This document shows, one piece after another, positions 1 through 9,630 of a stretch of 22,903 nt of DNA. A program made the translations under genes and the position numbers. Position 1 is the stretch's first letter. Each line of letters opens with the position of its first letter. The notes below the pieces were generated by a model. It searched no databases. It was not told where the DNA came from and saw only the letters and a program-made list of their open reading frames with translations. Where the stretch lies: the NCBI GenBank assembly GCA_004151065.3, contig NWUY0300010959.1:24184-47086 (forward strand). Reading direction: 5' to 3'. This DNA is from Larix sibirica (lineage: Eukaryota > Streptophyta > Pinopsida > Pinales > Pinaceae).

Positions 1-29
1 AAGCCAAGTTCTTTACATAAAGCCACCAT
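1..29. other. Unique left flank of copy 1
   Basis: These 29 bases are not repeated before copy 2, which instead is preceded by the GC-rich palindrome. They mark where homology between the two units starts. Confidence 0.8.
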
Positions 30-185
30 GCTAGCACACTTTATTACAAACCCCGTGGGGCATGGACATGCGAAAGATTTAAAAAAGAGGGCCCTGAAAG
101 GCCTGATAGACTTCAGTATGTGGACAAAGAACATGTGACATGTTCATCATTAGCACACTCGCTTGCAAGTCCAGCTAAGTGCAAC

Positions 186-488
186 TTAATTGGTAACAGA
201 TTCCTTCACCACCCTTAAAAGCTCATCTTCTAACATTTCATAAAAATCTAGGTAAAATTCCACAGTCCAGCCATCAGGCCCAGAGCTCTTTCCCTTTTTA
301 AAAGGGAACAAAACACCCTTTAATTCTTCCTTGGTTATTTCAGCTTCTAATCTCTCTCTTTGATCAAAGGGCTTGGGGAACAGTCTTATCATCTTCATAG
401 TATCAGCTATGTTTTAAACTTCTGGCTATTTGAAGAGATTTTGGAAATGTGCCTTGCCTGCATTTGCAATGCCTTCAAAGGATCTTGC
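186..488 (-). pseudogene. LINE (non-LTR) reverse transcriptase fragment, copy 1
   Basis: Read on the minus strand from 488 to 186, one frame gives a stretch typical of plant L1-type LINE ORF2 just before and into the reverse-transcriptase domain. It has a HFQNLF block, about 40 residues later a KEELKGVLFPFK block, then the hallmark KGKSSGPDGWTVEFY and a hydrophobic/acidic helix. Two in-frame stops (after NLFK and four residues on) and the absence of downstream reverse-transcriptase motifs, including the catalytic FADD box, show it is a short dead fragment. The GPDG signature makes the family assignment firm; the exact LINE clade cannot be told. Confidence 0.85.
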
Positions 489-1048
489 CATGGAGCCGTG
501 AGGGGTACTGATTATCAATGTATAATACAATTGTTATTCAATCTATAACACAACTATTAATTAGTGTCTTTTATTGCTGTTCACCGAGAAAAATAACTAT
601 TTCATTTGATGTTTAATGTTGTCTTTGTTTTACATTGAAATCTTATGCAATATTGAAATTTGTCTTGACCTCTGGGAGGCCCCTTTTTTCAAATGAATCT
701 TGATTCTCTTGCAAAGGATCATGATTTATAATTAACTTCTTTTATTTTGTATTATACATCTTTTTTTAATATAGTGAGATTTGATTGTACCCTTGCCCCT
801 AAATTTGAAAGGTCTCTTGAATTGGTTTTTGAATTTTGATATATTTGAAACTCAAATTTTCAACTGTCAACTCTGCCCAAATCCATGGTTTTGAACTTTG
901 AAAATACTGGATTTTTTGAATCCCTTTTAATTTATATTTTGATTCATTGATATGAGATTTTGACTCGTGAATTTAATGACTGTTGATTGAATTGTCATAA
1001 GATACCAATGATCATGATATTTTATATTAACTATTTTATAGTTTTTAC
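489..1048. other. AT-rich stretch without recognisable genes (copy 1)
   Basis: I see no coding signal here. The DNA is T-rich on the plus strand, with several TTTGAA/TTTTGAT-type short repeats between about 790 and 970. It has the texture of an intron or a degraded transposon. The same DNA recurs at 8866-9425. Confidence 0.6.
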
Positions 1049-1112
1049 ATAAATGTTTACATATTTCATATTTTAATATGATAAATGTTTACATATTTCA
1101 TATTTTAATATA
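1049..1112. repeat. 32-bp tandem duplication, two units (copy 1)
   Basis: Positions 1049-1080 and 1081-1112 are the same 32-bp AT-rich unit (beginning ATAAATGTTTACA), differing only at the last base. The second unit ends at a TATAG that could serve as a splice acceptor for the exon-like stretch that follows. Confidence 0.93.
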
Positions 1113-1113
1113 G

Positions 1114-1253
1114 GTGATGCACCCTGCACCCAAATGAATGTTGATTTGAAAAATGATGTTGCCGTACCTGCACCTTCACCCAATAACCTTGGAAATATAG
1201 ATGCCATGTCCATGTCAATATTGATCCAATGCCAGGAGTTGTGCATTTTAGCA
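1114..1253 (+). pseudogene. Possible exon of an unidentified gene (copy 1)
   Basis: After a TAG acceptor at 1111-1113, the frame starting at 1116 reads DAPCTQMNVDLKND followed by AVPAPSPNNLGNIDAM, more protein-like than its surroundings. A possible donor is GTACAA at 1254; without it the frame stays open to 1394. With that donor the exon would end in phase 0, which does not join the phase of the exon at 3007. So either the boundary differs or the two are not consecutive exons. I do not recognise the protein. This is a weak call resting on composition and one acceptor. Confidence 0.25.
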
Positions 1254-1394
1254 GTACAAAGCAATACATTCAGAGCCATATCGACAATCACTTTTGTGTT
1301 TTCATATTGTTGTCTTCTCTTCGACTATCTTCCATCATTCTTATATGCCCTATGTCCTACCTTGGAGAATCACCATCACAGCGGATTGATTTAG

Positions 1395-2335
1395 TACTCT
1401 CTGGTTGGATGTATATCTCCACTCATGCTTTACATATGAGAATGCTCATACTTCATTCTAGGTGCACACATTCCATAACATTGCATCCTTCCCTCTTGAT
1501 TGATCTCGGAGATGGTTTTGTGTTTCTTTGTTCTGGTTTATGTATGCCATTTATTTATCCTTGTGTTTGTGACTCGGTTTTCTTTAGACTTTAATATAGT
1601 TACTTTACATTTAATTCTACATTTTGAAACACTATAAACTCTGAACTTACGCTGTTATCATTCAACTCTCATTTATTTTACTGTTGCCTTTTAAGCTCAC
1701 TTCCCTATTTTAGGATGCATAGCTACTAAAATGCTTACAGTTTCTTAAACGGTGGAAATCATTCAAATTACCCTTCATTTAGCATATCATCAACTATTAT
1801 TGGAAAATAACAGTCACAAATCCCAATCAATAGAACATTCATATATATACGGATACCTATGCATTCATATAAACAAAAATGAGCATCCCAATCAATAGAA
1901 CACCAGTCTCTGTAGTGGGGAAAACCTCAAGATTTGAGGAAAAAAATCCACTGAAAGATAATAATTAGACACTTACAGTCATCTGATAACCTTTTCTTTC
2001 TCTGATAGCACGACTTAACAAGACTTCTAAACTTCTACCTCATAACTTCTTTCTCCTTTTCTTAACTTACAACTTTATTTATACATGCTGACAGTTTACC
2101 TTGGTTGGTTTTTGAGGGGTTCCTCATGCCTGGACCTTGAAACATGTGATATTCTCTCATTTCCGTTGGGATTCAGTTTTTGGTGTGGACTTACATTTAC
2201 AAGTACAATGTTTGAGGTTAAGGTGTTGCACATAAATCCTAGATGAATCTTTATATACCTGCTCATCCTTCTCTCTTTTAGACATGGCACTCACAACATC
2301 TTGACATGGCAACTTTTTGCAATTTACAGTTTACT
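1395..2335. other. Region without recognisable genes (copy 1)
   Basis: Short frames in both strands look random. The tract CCCAATCAATAGAACA occurs twice, near 1822 and 1887. Otherwise I see only AT-rich intron-like or intergenic DNA. The corresponding DNA in the second copy is 9772-10712. Confidence 0.5.
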
Positions 2336-2611
2336 TTAGTTCTCTTGGCCCTTTATGACCTCATAAATTCTGACTTCCAGATAGCACGCTTCAGGAAATG
2401 AAACTGTATCAATGTTGACAAATAAGCTAAAACTGAGATTTTTGGCAATGGGAATATGTGTAAGGTATCTCCAGGTTGAGCCTGAAAGCCATCTCTGCCA
2501 ATAGTATTGAAAGTTGAGTATCCTAGCACCAAATGGATACTCTAGTCCTGGAATCTCTGGCCAGAATCTAATAATTTCACAGGCTAGCCAGGGTTTGTTG
2601 TTCTGTGACAC
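2336..2611 (-). other. Unrecognised 91-codon minus-strand reading frame (copy 1)
   Basis: The minus strand holds an uninterrupted 91-codon frame rich in Trp, Tyr, Phe and Pro, with segments such as EIIRFWPEIPGLEYPFG and YLEVRIYEVIKGQEN. Its composition is more protein-like than the shadow frames nearby, and a CAG acceptor-like triplet lies at its 5' end. I do not recognise a family. It could be a captured exon or chance. Its 5' edge overlaps a 12-bp inverted repeat (2586-2622). Confidence 0.35.
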
Positions 2612-2622
2612 AAACCCTGGCT
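2586..2622. repeat. 12-bp perfect inverted repeat, hairpin (copy 1)
   Basis: AGCCAGGGTTTG (2586-2597) and CAAACCCTGGCT (2611-2622) are perfect reverse complements separated by 13 bases. The arms are longer and richer in G+C than expected by chance here. No terminator function is implied in a plant nuclear genome; it may mark the edge of a small transposon or insertion. Confidence 0.9.
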
Positions 2623-3006
2623 TTAAAGCAATTCATTGCTAACGTGTGGAGCAAATGTGGATGCTATTGATGGTACTTTATGTTCTGGCTATTGGTATTT
2701 TATGATGTCTTCCGTGTATTTTAAAGAGACTTAACTATGACATCATACTATCCTTTCTGCCTAGTCCATAACCTCTTATGTTTTAATTTGTCTGTCAACG
2801 CATGTTATCCTTTCTACCTCCTCCATGTAAACATGAGAGAGAAGATTGCTATAATATTTACTGTCCCACCCTTTTTTTGGGCTTTTCAAACGCAAGCTTT
2901 TCATAGCACCTTCTGAGATGTGTTTGGCTGCAGTGTTTCTGACAAACTGTGCTGTGAGTTTAATTTATTTCTATTGTACAGATTTAAGTGTATTGCCCTT
3001 TTGCAG

Positions 3007-3559
3007 GTTGTCTGGAAGTGATCTGAGAAAAGTTGCACTTTATTGCATTCCAAGTGTTGAAAGCAAGGTTGTCCTTGCTGCAAAAAGATTACACTCTTTC
3101 TACAGTACAGAAGACGTTGTAAGTTTAGTTTTGTACTATAATTTTCTCTGAATTTCTGCCTCGTTTTGTATTTATAATATTATTGCTTGAATTACTATGT
3201 TTTGGTATTGTAACACATTATTTTTTTATTTACTTGAATGATTACTTTTTGTTTGTGCATTTGATTACACTGCTGTACTGTCACATTATATTTTCAGCAT
3301 TGATTCTGATTCCGCATTTGAATATGCTTAGGCTTCCCTCCCTAGTAATGTGGAGGATACAGGCAAATTGGAGTTGGAAGATGTTGTCAGATTGCTCTGT
3401 GCACATGGTTTGAATGCTGAGAAAAGTGAGCTACCCATTCCAGATGACATTAAACAATCTGTTATTAATTTGCTGAAGGAACTTGTTGCGCTTGGTGCCA
3501 GCTCTGTGAATGAACTCTCTGATAAGAGTAATGATACCCATGACAGAAACTTATCATGA
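3007..3559 (+). pseudogene. Two spliced 3'-terminal exons of an unidentified plant gene (copy 1)
   Basis: Exon A is 3007-3118. A pyrimidine-rich tract and GCAG acceptor precede it and a consensus GTAAGT donor follows it. Intron 3119-3331 (213 bp) ends in a TTAG acceptor. Exon B is 3332-3559 and ends in TGA. The junction is phase 0 and keeps one open frame of 37 plus 75 codons, giving LSGSDLRKVALYCIPSVESK... joined to ASLPSNVEDTGKLELEDVVR..., an acidic and Ser/Asn-rich tail. The upper part looks like amphipathic helices. I do not recognise the protein family. No upstream exon or promoter is identifiable, so this is a C-terminal fragment: either a captured piece or the end of a gene whose other exons lie outside. 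Confidence 0.7.
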
Positions 3560-4801
3560 AGATCCCTTAAAATTGAAGGAATGGTTTATAGAATTCATGG
3601 AACAACAAGTTCAGTACACTAGCTCCTTTAACCATGGTTTTCAAATCCCATAATAAAGTTGTGTTGCAATAGTTAATTTGATAGAAGACTTTGTGACCAT
3701 GATGAGAGGAATGTTACAATGCAAGTGAAAGATATCGAGAAGAAGACAATGGCTTTGTACAAGAAATGGTTGCATGGTAAAAATTGTGGATAAATATAGG
3801 CAAGAAGATGAAGCTCCGAAGAAAAAAAATCTAAAGTGTTTCGAATACCACATGGACTTTGTGGAAAAGCACAGTCTTGTGGTCTACATGGAGGAGTAAC
3901 CGCCTTCTTCCTCACAGAAGAATAAGCACCTTGTAGGGTCTAAGAATATTTTCACTTGTTGAGGGGTCCTTTTATTCAAGTTTTTCGTTCATATATTATG
4001 AATCAAGGAAAGTTATTAATTGTCTATTAATGGTTGTTCAGTATTCAATCCACATATTGTGCTTTGTTGACCAAATTATGCATTATACATGTATACATGG
4101 GATTCCTGTTTCACCTCTAAATTAACTAAGTTGAGATGAGCCAACCCTTTGTTCTCTCTATCATTGTTTTGTGAGTTAGCTGAAAAGTGTGGGCTCAAAA
4201 CTTATCCATACAATTTTTGGTGTGAATTACCTTCATAGATTTGTGTAGATTGTCTTTTAGTTGTTTTCTCAAGATTTTCCTATATTTGTTCTGGTTGTGC
4301 ATATTTGGAAGGTAAATGGGTATGATATGCATCGTTGGCAATCGAGCCTAGCTATTACTGGATTTTGAGACTTTGCTAGTTGCCACCTGTGAAGGACATT
4401 CGCTATATGCAGGAACATCACATGGAAACACACTTGGTGAAGCTTTAACATAGTGGTCACATTCAAAACTATATTCTAGAAACAATGGAACTATTCGGTC
4501 TAGGCCACCTTCATAAACATCCTTCACAACAACAGAAATGTAGATCCTATATTGGAGGATTAGAACCATCTCATGTCAAGGATGGACTCCTTCAGATCCC
4601 AAGAGGAACAATGGACATTCCAAGCTTGAATACATTTATTCACAACCAACAAATTAGTTACAAACCATAATAAACAAACGTTGAAACTTTTAAATATTCC
4701 AATCACACACAACAATGCTAAACACAACAAATACCATGTTCCATCAACAATTGAATATGAAAAATTGGACCTAGAGTCTTATTATGCCACCATGAATGAG
4801 T
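3560..4801. other. Region without firmly recognisable genes (copy 1)
   Basis: Just after the exon pair, the plus strand has fragments of charged sequence (around 3790-3900, a Lys/Glu-rich frame), which may be further remnants of a gene or transposon. From about 4270 to 4800 several short frames on both strands are open but none is a known family; the position immediately upstream of the helicase relic suggests decayed helicase or flanking transposon sequence. The copy-2 counterpart is 11937-13178. Confidence 0.4.
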
Positions 4802-5240
4802 GATTATCCAAAACAGATGTGCTGCAGTGGCTTGGTTAATGTATCACTTAACTAAATTATTACCATCTTCTACAAAGAAGACCATAAACACCCAAAGATG
4901 CCAACATTTGTCCTTGTTGACTTTCAACAAATACATTGGTCCTCCACGGGATCCCAACAATCCAACATATCTTCCAATTGCACTTATACAAAGGGGGGGC
5001 ATACACACGTTCCACTGAAAATGGCATGGGTATTAAAATACTTAAAGCATAAAGATGACATTGCCAAAAGTTACAATAGACATTGGTAATGTTGAATGTC
5101 AAGGTTTGACCTTCACTATAATATGAACATTTTCATCGTTAAAGCACCTTCAGATCTCCCAACATTTTCCTTCGAAGGTACACAAGAATGAAGGAAAAAT
5201 GCCCATGTAAAATGAAAGAAGCAACAAGAGGCCTTACTCC
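4802..5240 (+). pseudogene. PIF1-type DNA helicase relic (copy 1)
   Basis: Fragments in shifting frames line up in the order expected for the C-terminal half of PIF1-like helicases. They are: GLVN at about 4829, TIFYKEDHKHPKMPTFVLVD around 4865-4921, FNKYIGPPRDPNNPTYLPIA from about 4917, VPLKMAW around 5013, LPKVTIDIGNVECQGLTF at 5061-5114 (motif VI region), then a TFSFEGTQE block and a Lys/Arg-rich tail. At least three frameshifts and several stops make it non-functional. The HKSQG-type box after VPLKMAW is destroyed. The N-terminal Walker motifs are not seen. Such helicase domains occur both in host PIF1 genes and in Helitron Rep/helicase proteins; no Rep domain is visible, so the source is undecided. 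Confidence 0.8.
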
Positions 5241-6359
5241 ATGATAGACCTGTGGCAACATATCTCATTTAACAATTTCACACGCATTTGAATTACACTT
5301 GTAATGGAGCACTCGTCTCCATATTGCCAATGTAACTACTTCATAAGCAACGAGTACTTTCACTATTAATTATTTACTAACTAATTCCATATCTTCAAGT
5401 TTGTTTCGCACTTCATCAATTTGGGTAGAGATTTCACATTGTCTAAGACACCTTCTTCATTGAAAATAGATACACAATTTTATTCATAAAAGGCCTTGCA
5501 ATATACTTTGGAGGAGTTCCAAATTCTGATTGAAATTCAAACAACATCCATGGGACATCAATTATTCATAAGGCTTTTCTTCCCCCGTATGCATTTATAT
5601 TTGGCCATTACGAACCTCTAACATGAAGTTTAATATTCTCATTACCTAACGTGTTATGTAGATGCAAAAATTTAGATGTCACCTTTCTCACATCTGATGT
5701 TTACACATTCACAAGTCAAACATCATTTGGAAAGATCATCTTGGTGCACAAATAAGGAATTTCCTTATGAAAGCCATCCCGACCAAAAACCGCAACTTTA
5801 GCCACCAAAACTTTGAATTTTAGAGTAAAATTAGGTCTCTAATTGATGATAACTAACGAAATTATGATTTGTGAAACATAAATATGTGATTTTAACAATC
5901 CATAGGTTGTTGGATTCCGGAGAGATCACCAAAAATGGGTCGATTTGATTCATTTTCAATATAGATATATAACTCATGTTATTTTCATATTTGAAAAAAA
6001 TTACGTACATAAAAAAGAAGATGCCATGTAATAGGTGTGAGCCATTTCCCTAACATATTTGGAAAGCTCTTATAGAAACATAACTATGTAAATGATAAAA
6101 TTTGGGGATATCTTACAGAATCCATACTTTAAAGTTTATGGTATAGTAATAACTCTTTCAATACGTCTCCCTTAGGATAAGATATTTTGCTACACTTACA
6201 TAATTATTTTAAATCTGCACCATGTTCATTATCATTTTTTCCCTTTTCAGTTTCTCTCCATTTGTGTAAGGAATTCCTGGAGCAAAGGATGTTGGAACAA
6301 CAAGCTAGGCATGGTAATCACATCTCTAGATCTTCTAGAGGTAGTTAGTTAACAACCGA
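5241..6359. other. Region without recognisable genes (copy 1)
   Basis: No family is recognised. On the minus strand around 5450-5580 a moderately protein-like stretch (EFQSEFGTPPKYIARPF) sits between stops, perhaps an old transposon fragment. Near 6255-6340 the plus strand reads EFLEQRMLEQQARHGN, a Gln/Arg-rich coil-like run ending in a stop. The rest is AT-rich. Copy 2 counterpart: 13618-14736. Confidence 0.4.
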
Positions 6360-6434
6360 TAGTCAACTAGGAGAGTTGACTAAGTGGTTAAATGAGTGAT
6401 TGGTCGAGCAATTAGACCAAATGAATCGACCAAT
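6360..6434. repeat. Two consecutive hairpin-forming inverted repeats (copy 1)
   Basis: The first hairpin is TAGTCAACT (6360-6368) with AGTTGACTA (6374-6382), loop of 5. The second is ATTGGTCGA (6399-6407) with TCGACCAAT (6426-6434), loop of 18. The stems are perfect at 9 bp each. Both contain GTTGAC/GGTCGA-like cores. Possible readings are the end of a small transposon or cruciform-forming DNA; no function is shown. Confidence 0.85.
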
Positions 6435-7066
6435 TTGTAGAACAAGGTAGAATTCAATGAGCTTGTTTTGCACCATCACCAATCTAAATGGACCTCCTAT
6501 TACTGTGCCATATCATATATGCCATGTCCAGATTCTCTATAGTGTGCCATATCAGATATACTAGAGAGGAGGGATATTTTTCCTATGTAAAGGCCAAGTT
6601 GGGGTTTGTTTTATGTGAAGGTGCTGGTCTAGTGGGGCTCAAGGTCCTTGATTTGGTCATGGAAGGTCCTCTTGGTTTTCATTTCAAGGAGTATTGGCTT
6701 AGTGGCTTTGTTGACTGCTCCTTAATGTTTTGGAAGTCCCCCATGTTGGGCATTTATGCCCTGTGTTGGTGTCTGGTGCTTTTTGGGATGACACCATTAG
6801 AACACATGGCTTAGGGGCTCCCAACCACACTTATGTTTATGCTTTGTAGAGTTGATTGCATGTGTAAGGGTTGTCATACCCATCTTAGCACACCTTATTT
6901 TTTCCCTCTTGGACCTATTTTTCTCATGTATTCACCCTTTCACCCTCCTATTGGCTCAAGCATGCCAAATTGATGATGGCATCATCCTTTTTAAGTCACT
7001 TTAAGTTATTTTAAGACATTTTAGGTAGGTCGGCCTAAAAAGGAGGTTAAGTTAGCCTAAAAGGCA

Positions 7067-7074
7067 TATAAATA
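7067..7074 (+). promoter_or_regulatory. TATA box of the LTR-like region (copy 1)
   Basis: TATAAATA lies at 7067-7074, with an AATAAA poly(A)-type signal 41 bases further on (7115-7120). That tight arrangement is typical of the U3/R boundary of plant LTRs, where transcription starts about 30 bases after the TATA box. Confidence 0.55.
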
Positions 7075-7120
7075 AGGCTAGCCTCCTCATTTGTAACTCA
7101 TGATCATGGGATTAAATAAA

Positions 7121-8335
7121 ATCATTTCTCTTTTTGTACTTGTCTACCTTGGTTAAGTGGTGCTCACCTCTCTTCTTGGCATCTCGAAGGCTTAATGCAG
7201 TGATTTTTTGGTTGTTGAAGGCTCTTACTAAATCTTGCAAGGCTTGTCTAAGGAAAGGATTCTTGAGAGGGTTACTCTCTTCTCCTTTTTCTTCTTTTGT
7301 GGGAAGATCTTTGGTTCTCTTGTCTTGCACTATTGGAGACATCCAAGGTAAGAGCTAATTAGGGTTTTTTAATGCAAAATAGCATGGTCTTGTTAAGTAG
7401 ACATCCCTCTAGGAGGGTCTCTTTTATTGGGTCTTTGGTACCTCTCTTTTCCCTACTTAGGTCAAAACCAACTCAATCTATGGTTTCTTGGTTTTGCCCT
7501 AATTCATACAAACTCGGATTGCCAATTCTTGAGAGGAACGCCAAGCACAATTTCACGGTGGCCTGGAGGAACGAGACTTAGGTCTTATTATCTTATCTTC
7601 ACTGAAAATATCTTTTATTCAAATTCCTGTATTATATATTACAAAAAATACATTTTTTTGTTTGTTTGTGGAAAACCCTAAAATCTCATATTTTTGCAAA
7701 AATAATTATTTTGTGTCGTAGTTATTTAATTGTTATTTTTTGAAGTTGTTAACTGCAACTATAAATTTCAGAACTTGAATGACTATTGTAAAAATCCTAA
7801 AAAGTTGAGAAAATCTTCCAAAATGTCAAATTTTGACCCTAATAGTGCCCTAAAAGAAGTTACATCATCCTAGGGTTAGGTGATGTTATCCCTACGGGTT
7901 TGTTTCAGATTTGGATGAAGTGTTATTGCAGGTCCATTTCAAGAGAAAGGTAAAACCCTAGGAGTTTGAGGAAGAGTTGGTAAAATCCTAGGCCATCCAG
8001 GAAGACCTTATGAGAATTTGAGGCTAAGAATATTTTTTGTTCACCTTGAATGCAGTAAATTGCAAGATTGAAGTACAAATCAGATATGGAACAGATCTTT
8101 CATCTGCCAAAAGAGGGGTGCCCTAAGAAGGGTTGATGCACCCTCTCTAGTCAGTTCTCATGAGGTAAGATTTACGTGATTCCAAAGGTTGGTTTAGGAG
8201 ATATCTCGTGTTTTAGCTTGTTGGTTTTTACTACAGAAAATAACATAGTGTTTTCATATATTCATCGTTGCTCCTCATATTCCAAGTCAAAGGGGTTATA
8301 CTACATATCTTTCGTTGACTCCATTAGGCACTGGT
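7121..8335. other. Presumed R/U5 part of the LTR-like region, no genes (copy 1)
   Basis: Open frames here (for example 7134-7358 and 8176 to the N) lack family features. The stretch has several short CCTAGG/AAACCCTA motifs near 7870-8000, which are probably fortuitous. The copy-2 counterpart is 15498-16710. Confidence 0.4.
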
Positions 8336-8336
8336 N
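8336..8336. other. Single undetermined base (N) at the right end of copy 1
   Basis: One N follows the string CTGGT. The same string precedes the only other N, at 16711, while the sequence after each N is unrelated. A one-base N at a sequence discontinuity is best read as a contig or consensus join, not an ordinary ambiguous base. Confidence 0.9.
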
Positions 8337-8407
8337 ACGCGGGGAGGGCATCCACTCGGCAAGACTCGCGGGTATTCGCGAGTATGCCCCGAGTGGTGCT
8401 TCACTGG
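8337..8407. repeat. GC-rich imperfect palindrome between the two 8.3-kb copies
   Basis: This 71-bp stretch is about 65% G+C, against clearly AT-rich surroundings. It can fold as a hairpin: CCACTCGG (8352-8359) pairs with CCGAGTGG (8389-8396), and ACTCGCG (8364-8370) pairs with CGCGAGT (8377-8383). The loop is GGTATT. Spacers of 4 and 5 bases separate the two helices, and GCA/TGC extends the outer arm after one bulged base. It is absent from the left flank of copy 1 (1-29) and after the second N. It may be a fragment of another repeat family or a chimeric read end. Confidence 0.8.
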
Positions 8408-8562
8408 CTAGCACACTTTATTACAAACCCCGTGGGGCATGGTCATGCAAAAGATTTAAAAAAGAGGGCCCTGAAAGGCCTGATAGACTTCAGTATGTGG
8501 ACAAAGAACATGTGACATGTTCATCATTAGCACACTCGCTTGCAAGTCCAGCTAAGTGCAAC

Positions 8563-8865
8563 TTAATTGGTAACAGATTCCTTCACCACCCTTAAAAGCT
8601 CATCTTCTAACATTTCATAAAAATCTAGGTAAAATTCCACAGTCCAGCCATCAGGCCCAGAGCTCTTTCCCTTTTTAAAAGGGAACAAAACACCCTTTAA
8701 TTCTTCCTTGGTTATTTCAGCTTCTAATCTCTCTCTTTGATCAAAGGGCTTGGGGAACAGTCTTATCATCTTCATAGTATCAGCTATGTTTTAAACTTCT
8801 GGCTATTTGAAGAGATTTTGGAAATGTGCCTTGCCTGCATTTGCAATGCCTTCAAAGGATCTTGC
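8563..8865 (-). pseudogene. LINE (non-LTR) reverse transcriptase fragment, copy 2
   Basis: This is the same as the fragment at 186-488, with an identical predicted protein and the same two in-frame stops. The shared lesions mean it was already dead before the two copies separated. Confidence 0.85.
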
Positions 8866-9425
8866 CATGGAGCCGTGAGGGGTACTGATTATCAATGTAT
8901 AATACAATTGTTATTCAATCTATAACACAACTATTAATTAGTGTCTTTTATTGCTGTTCACCGAGAAAAATAACTATTTCATTTGATGTTTAATGTTGTC
9001 TTTGTTTTACATTGAAATCTTATGCAATATTGAAATTTGTCTTGACCTCTGGGAGGCCCCTTTTTTCAAATGAATCTTGATTCTCTTGCAAAGGATCATG
9101 ATTTATAATTAACTTCTTTTATTTTGTATTATACATCTTTTTTTAATATAGTGAGATTTGATTGTACCCTTGCCCCTAAATTTGAAAGGTCTCTTGAATT
9201 GGTTTTTGAATTTTGATATATTTGAAACTCAAATTTTCAACTGTCAACTCTGCCCAAATCCATGGTTTTGAACTTTGAAAATACTGGATTTTTTGAATCC
9301 CTTTTAATTTATATTTTGATTCATTGATATGAGATTTTGACTCGTGAATTTAATGACTGTTGATTGAATTGTCATAAGATACCAATGATCATGATATTTT
9401 ATATTAACTATTTTATAGTTTTTAC

Positions 9426-9489
9426 ATAAATGTTTACATATTTCATATTTTAATATGATAAATGTTTACATATTTCATATTTTAATATA
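9426..9489. repeat. 32-bp tandem duplication, two units (copy 2)
   Basis: This is the same two-unit tandem repeat as at 1049-1112, unchanged in the second 8.3-kb copy. Confidence 0.93.
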
Positions 9490-9490
9490 G

Positions 9491-9630
9491 GTGATGCACC
9501 CTGCACCCAAATGAATGTTGATTTGAAAAATGATGTTGCCGTACCTGCACCTTCACCCAATAACCTTGGAAATATAGATGCCATGTCCATGTCAATATTG
9601 ATCCAATGCCAGGAGTTGTGCATTTTAGCA
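9491..9630 (+). pseudogene. Possible exon of an unidentified gene (copy 2)
   Basis: This is an identical duplicate of the exon-like stretch at 1114-1253 and carries the same uncertainty. Confidence 0.25.

Larger units (their letters stand above)
30..8335. repeat. 8.3-kb near-identical repeat unit, copy 1
   Basis: This segment recurs at 8407-16710, offset by 8377 bp and in the same orientation. Reading the two copies side by side shows single-base differences at 66, 72, 2209, 5528, 6063, 6134 and 6880, plus a 2-bp indel near 7689, so divergence is roughly 0.1%. The sequences left of position 30 and left of 8407 are unrelated, which fixes the left edge. The right edge is the base before the N at 8336. 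The count is by eye and could miss a difference. Such low divergence fits alleles, a very recent duplication or an assembly duplication. Confidence 0.97.
6744..8335 (+). mobile_element. LTR-like region cut off at the N (copy 1)
   Basis: This is the copy-1 counterpart of the 5' LTR proposed at 15121-16957. It begins with TGTTGGGCAT, containing the small palindrome GGGCAT-TT-ATGCCC, and carries a TATA box and an AATAAA downstream. It stops at the N at 8336. The DNA after the N is neither LTR nor primer-binding site, so no element body follows. The start is chosen only because it has the TG expected of an LTR end; no target-site duplication could be checked. Confidence 0.4.

Noticed and set aside
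1229-1594. 121-codon plus-strand frame (also at 9606-9971)
   Set aside because: It is hydrophobic and Cys/Ser/Leu-rich in a way typical of T-rich random DNA, with no motif and no splice context. Rejected as coding, though not excluded absolutely.
6488-6814. 108-codon plus-strand frame (also at 14865-15191)
   Set aside because: It has low-complexity Leu/Gly/Phe composition from GT-rich DNA, no recognised domain, and it overlaps the proposed LTR start.
7112-7358. Overlapping frames of about 75 codons on both strands in the LTR-like region
   Set aside because: They are open on both strands at the same place with no family motif, as expected of chance frames in U5.
7860-8000. AAACCCTA/CCCTAGG motifs as telomere-like repeats
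   Set aside because: They are isolated and not in tandem, so they do not form an interstitial telomeric array.
8176-8595. 139-codon plus-strand frame running across the N at 8336
   Set aside because: It joins unrelated sequence on each side of the N, and its right part is antisense to the LINE fragment; it is not a gene.
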